Below are positions 63,634-64,000 of a stretch of 64,000 nucleotides of DNA, piece by piece. Under the pieces are notes generated by a model. That model worked only from the letters and a program-made list of their open reading frames with translations, searched no databases and had not been told where the DNA came from. The stretch is from UBA7455 sp026713185 (GTDB lineage: Bacteria; Pseudomonadota; Gammaproteobacteria; Pseudomonadales; Azotimanducaceae): NCBI GenBank assembly GCA_963665785.1, contig OY762456.1, forward strand, positions 2,542,001-2,606,000, written 5' to 3'. A program made the position numbers and the translations under genes. Positions within the stretch are counted from its first letter, which is position 1, and every line of letters begins with the position of its first letter.

Positions 63634-64000
63634 ATGTCGCTTATGATACGAACAATGTTTACAACAGTGTTACTTTGTGTCGGGGTTTTATTTTCACTAC
63701 CAGTCATTGGTCAGTGGAATCAGACACCTAGCTTTACTTTGAGTAGATCGGATACCTCCATTGAATATATGAAGGTCTTCAGAAATATAAACGATTGTCC
63801 ACCAGATGTAGATGAATGCACTGAGGTAACGGCCCCTCGCATATCCTGCCCTGTTGGTGCAGTTTGTACGGAGGGAAGACCAAGTTCAATTCCTTGTGTG
63901 TCTGGCCTAACTGCGAACCCTGATGCACCCATTAGCAGTCCATATGGTGAAGAGAGAGCTGGAGGACCGCACAATGGCATCGACATAGCCGTTCCAAGAA
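63634..64000 (+). CDS. M23-family metallopeptidase, 5' part, runs off the right edge
   Basis: Open from ATG 63634 (alternative 63643) to the end of the window, 122 codons. An N-terminal signal peptide (FTTVLLCVGVLFSLPVIGQ) is followed by a Cys-containing region (CPPDVDECTEV, ISCPVGAVCTEG, IPCVSG) with at least five Cys. Then comes ISSPYGEERAGGPHNGIDIAVP, the start of an M23 (LytM-like) peptidase domain with its first His and Asp metal ligands. It would cut peptidoglycan cross-links outside the inner membrane. The Cys-rich linker is not usual for the family. Confidence 0.82.
   Translation, partial: MSLMIRTMFTTVLLCVGVLFSLPVIGQWNQTPSFTLSRSDTSIEYMKVFRNINDCPPDVDECTEVTAPRISCPVGAVCTEGRPSSIPCVSGLTANPDAPISSPYGEERAGGPHNGIDIAVPR

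Noticed and set aside
1..64000. CRISPR array
   Set aside because: No regularly spaced direct repeats were seen on reading through.

Overview
The window reads as chromosomal DNA of an aerobic, probably free-living gammaproteobacterium. Indications are RapA, an RhlB-like DEAD-box helicase, a proteobacterial-type glucokinase, a split class II (B12-dependent) ribonucleotide reductase of the Pseudomonas NrdJa/NrdJb kind, an Amt transporter, many acyl-CoA enzymes, luciferase-like flavin oxidoreductases and a cytochrome P450. Most of the window is ordinary, tightly packed housekeeping and catabolic sequence of moderate GC. The last 6 kb is an island with AT-rich genes, insertion sequences and decaying toxin-antitoxin genes. 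Species cannot be named from the sequence alone.

Layout. 1-9.4 kb: acyl-CoA carboxylase carboxyltransferase (cut by the left edge), a lipoprotein cyclophilin, a glutaminyl cyclotransferase gene killed by one amber codon, an FAH-family hydrolase, an esterase, a FadJ-type beta-oxidation protein and an acyl-CoA dehydrogenase-like flavoprotein. 9.4-12.6 kb: a three-gene signalling cassette (cytosolic GAF histidine kinase, stand-alone receiver, membrane coiled-coil protein). 12.6-15.4 kb: tRNA-Sec and an FAD-oxidoreductase/SelD fusion. 15.5-19.2 kb: a heterodimeric ABC exporter with one degenerate ATP site. 19.4-22.3 kb: a split membrane spermidine-synthase-like pair and a class III aminotransferase. 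22.4-29 kb: a dNTP-supply operon nrdJa-nrdJb-thyA with likely NrdR boxes, then a DUF2339 membrane protein. 29-45 kb: acyl-CoA dehydrogenase, rapA, ferredoxin reductase and ferredoxin, glk, RNA helicase, a protein carrying the exact sequence signatures of halohydrin dehalogenases, a CoA-transferase, two luciferase-like oxidoreductases and amt. 45-51 kb: enoyl-CoA hydratase, a PHP-type hydrolase, a PQQ-type sugar dehydrogenase, an acyl-CoA dehydrogenase and an SDR.

51.3-58.5 kb: a P450 - membrane-fusion protein - RND permease cluster. The RND gene is split by a complete IS1380-family element (53636-55280) with 17-bp terminal inverted repeats and a TTTCC target duplication; removing the element restores one open frame of about 1061 codons. 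58.8-62.5 kb: an AT-rich AAA ATPase plus RloB pair, the architecture of AbiL-type phage defence. The rloB gene is split by an ISAzo13-family element (60518-62421); removing it and one copy of the TAA target duplication restores a 184-codon rloB. The element's own transposase carries two opposite frameshifts. 62.7-63.5 kb: an intact hicB beside a truncated hicA, and a brnT/antitoxin pair with a nonsense and a truncation. The window ends inside an M23 peptidase gene. The right end therefore looks like a defence/mobile island caught while decaying.
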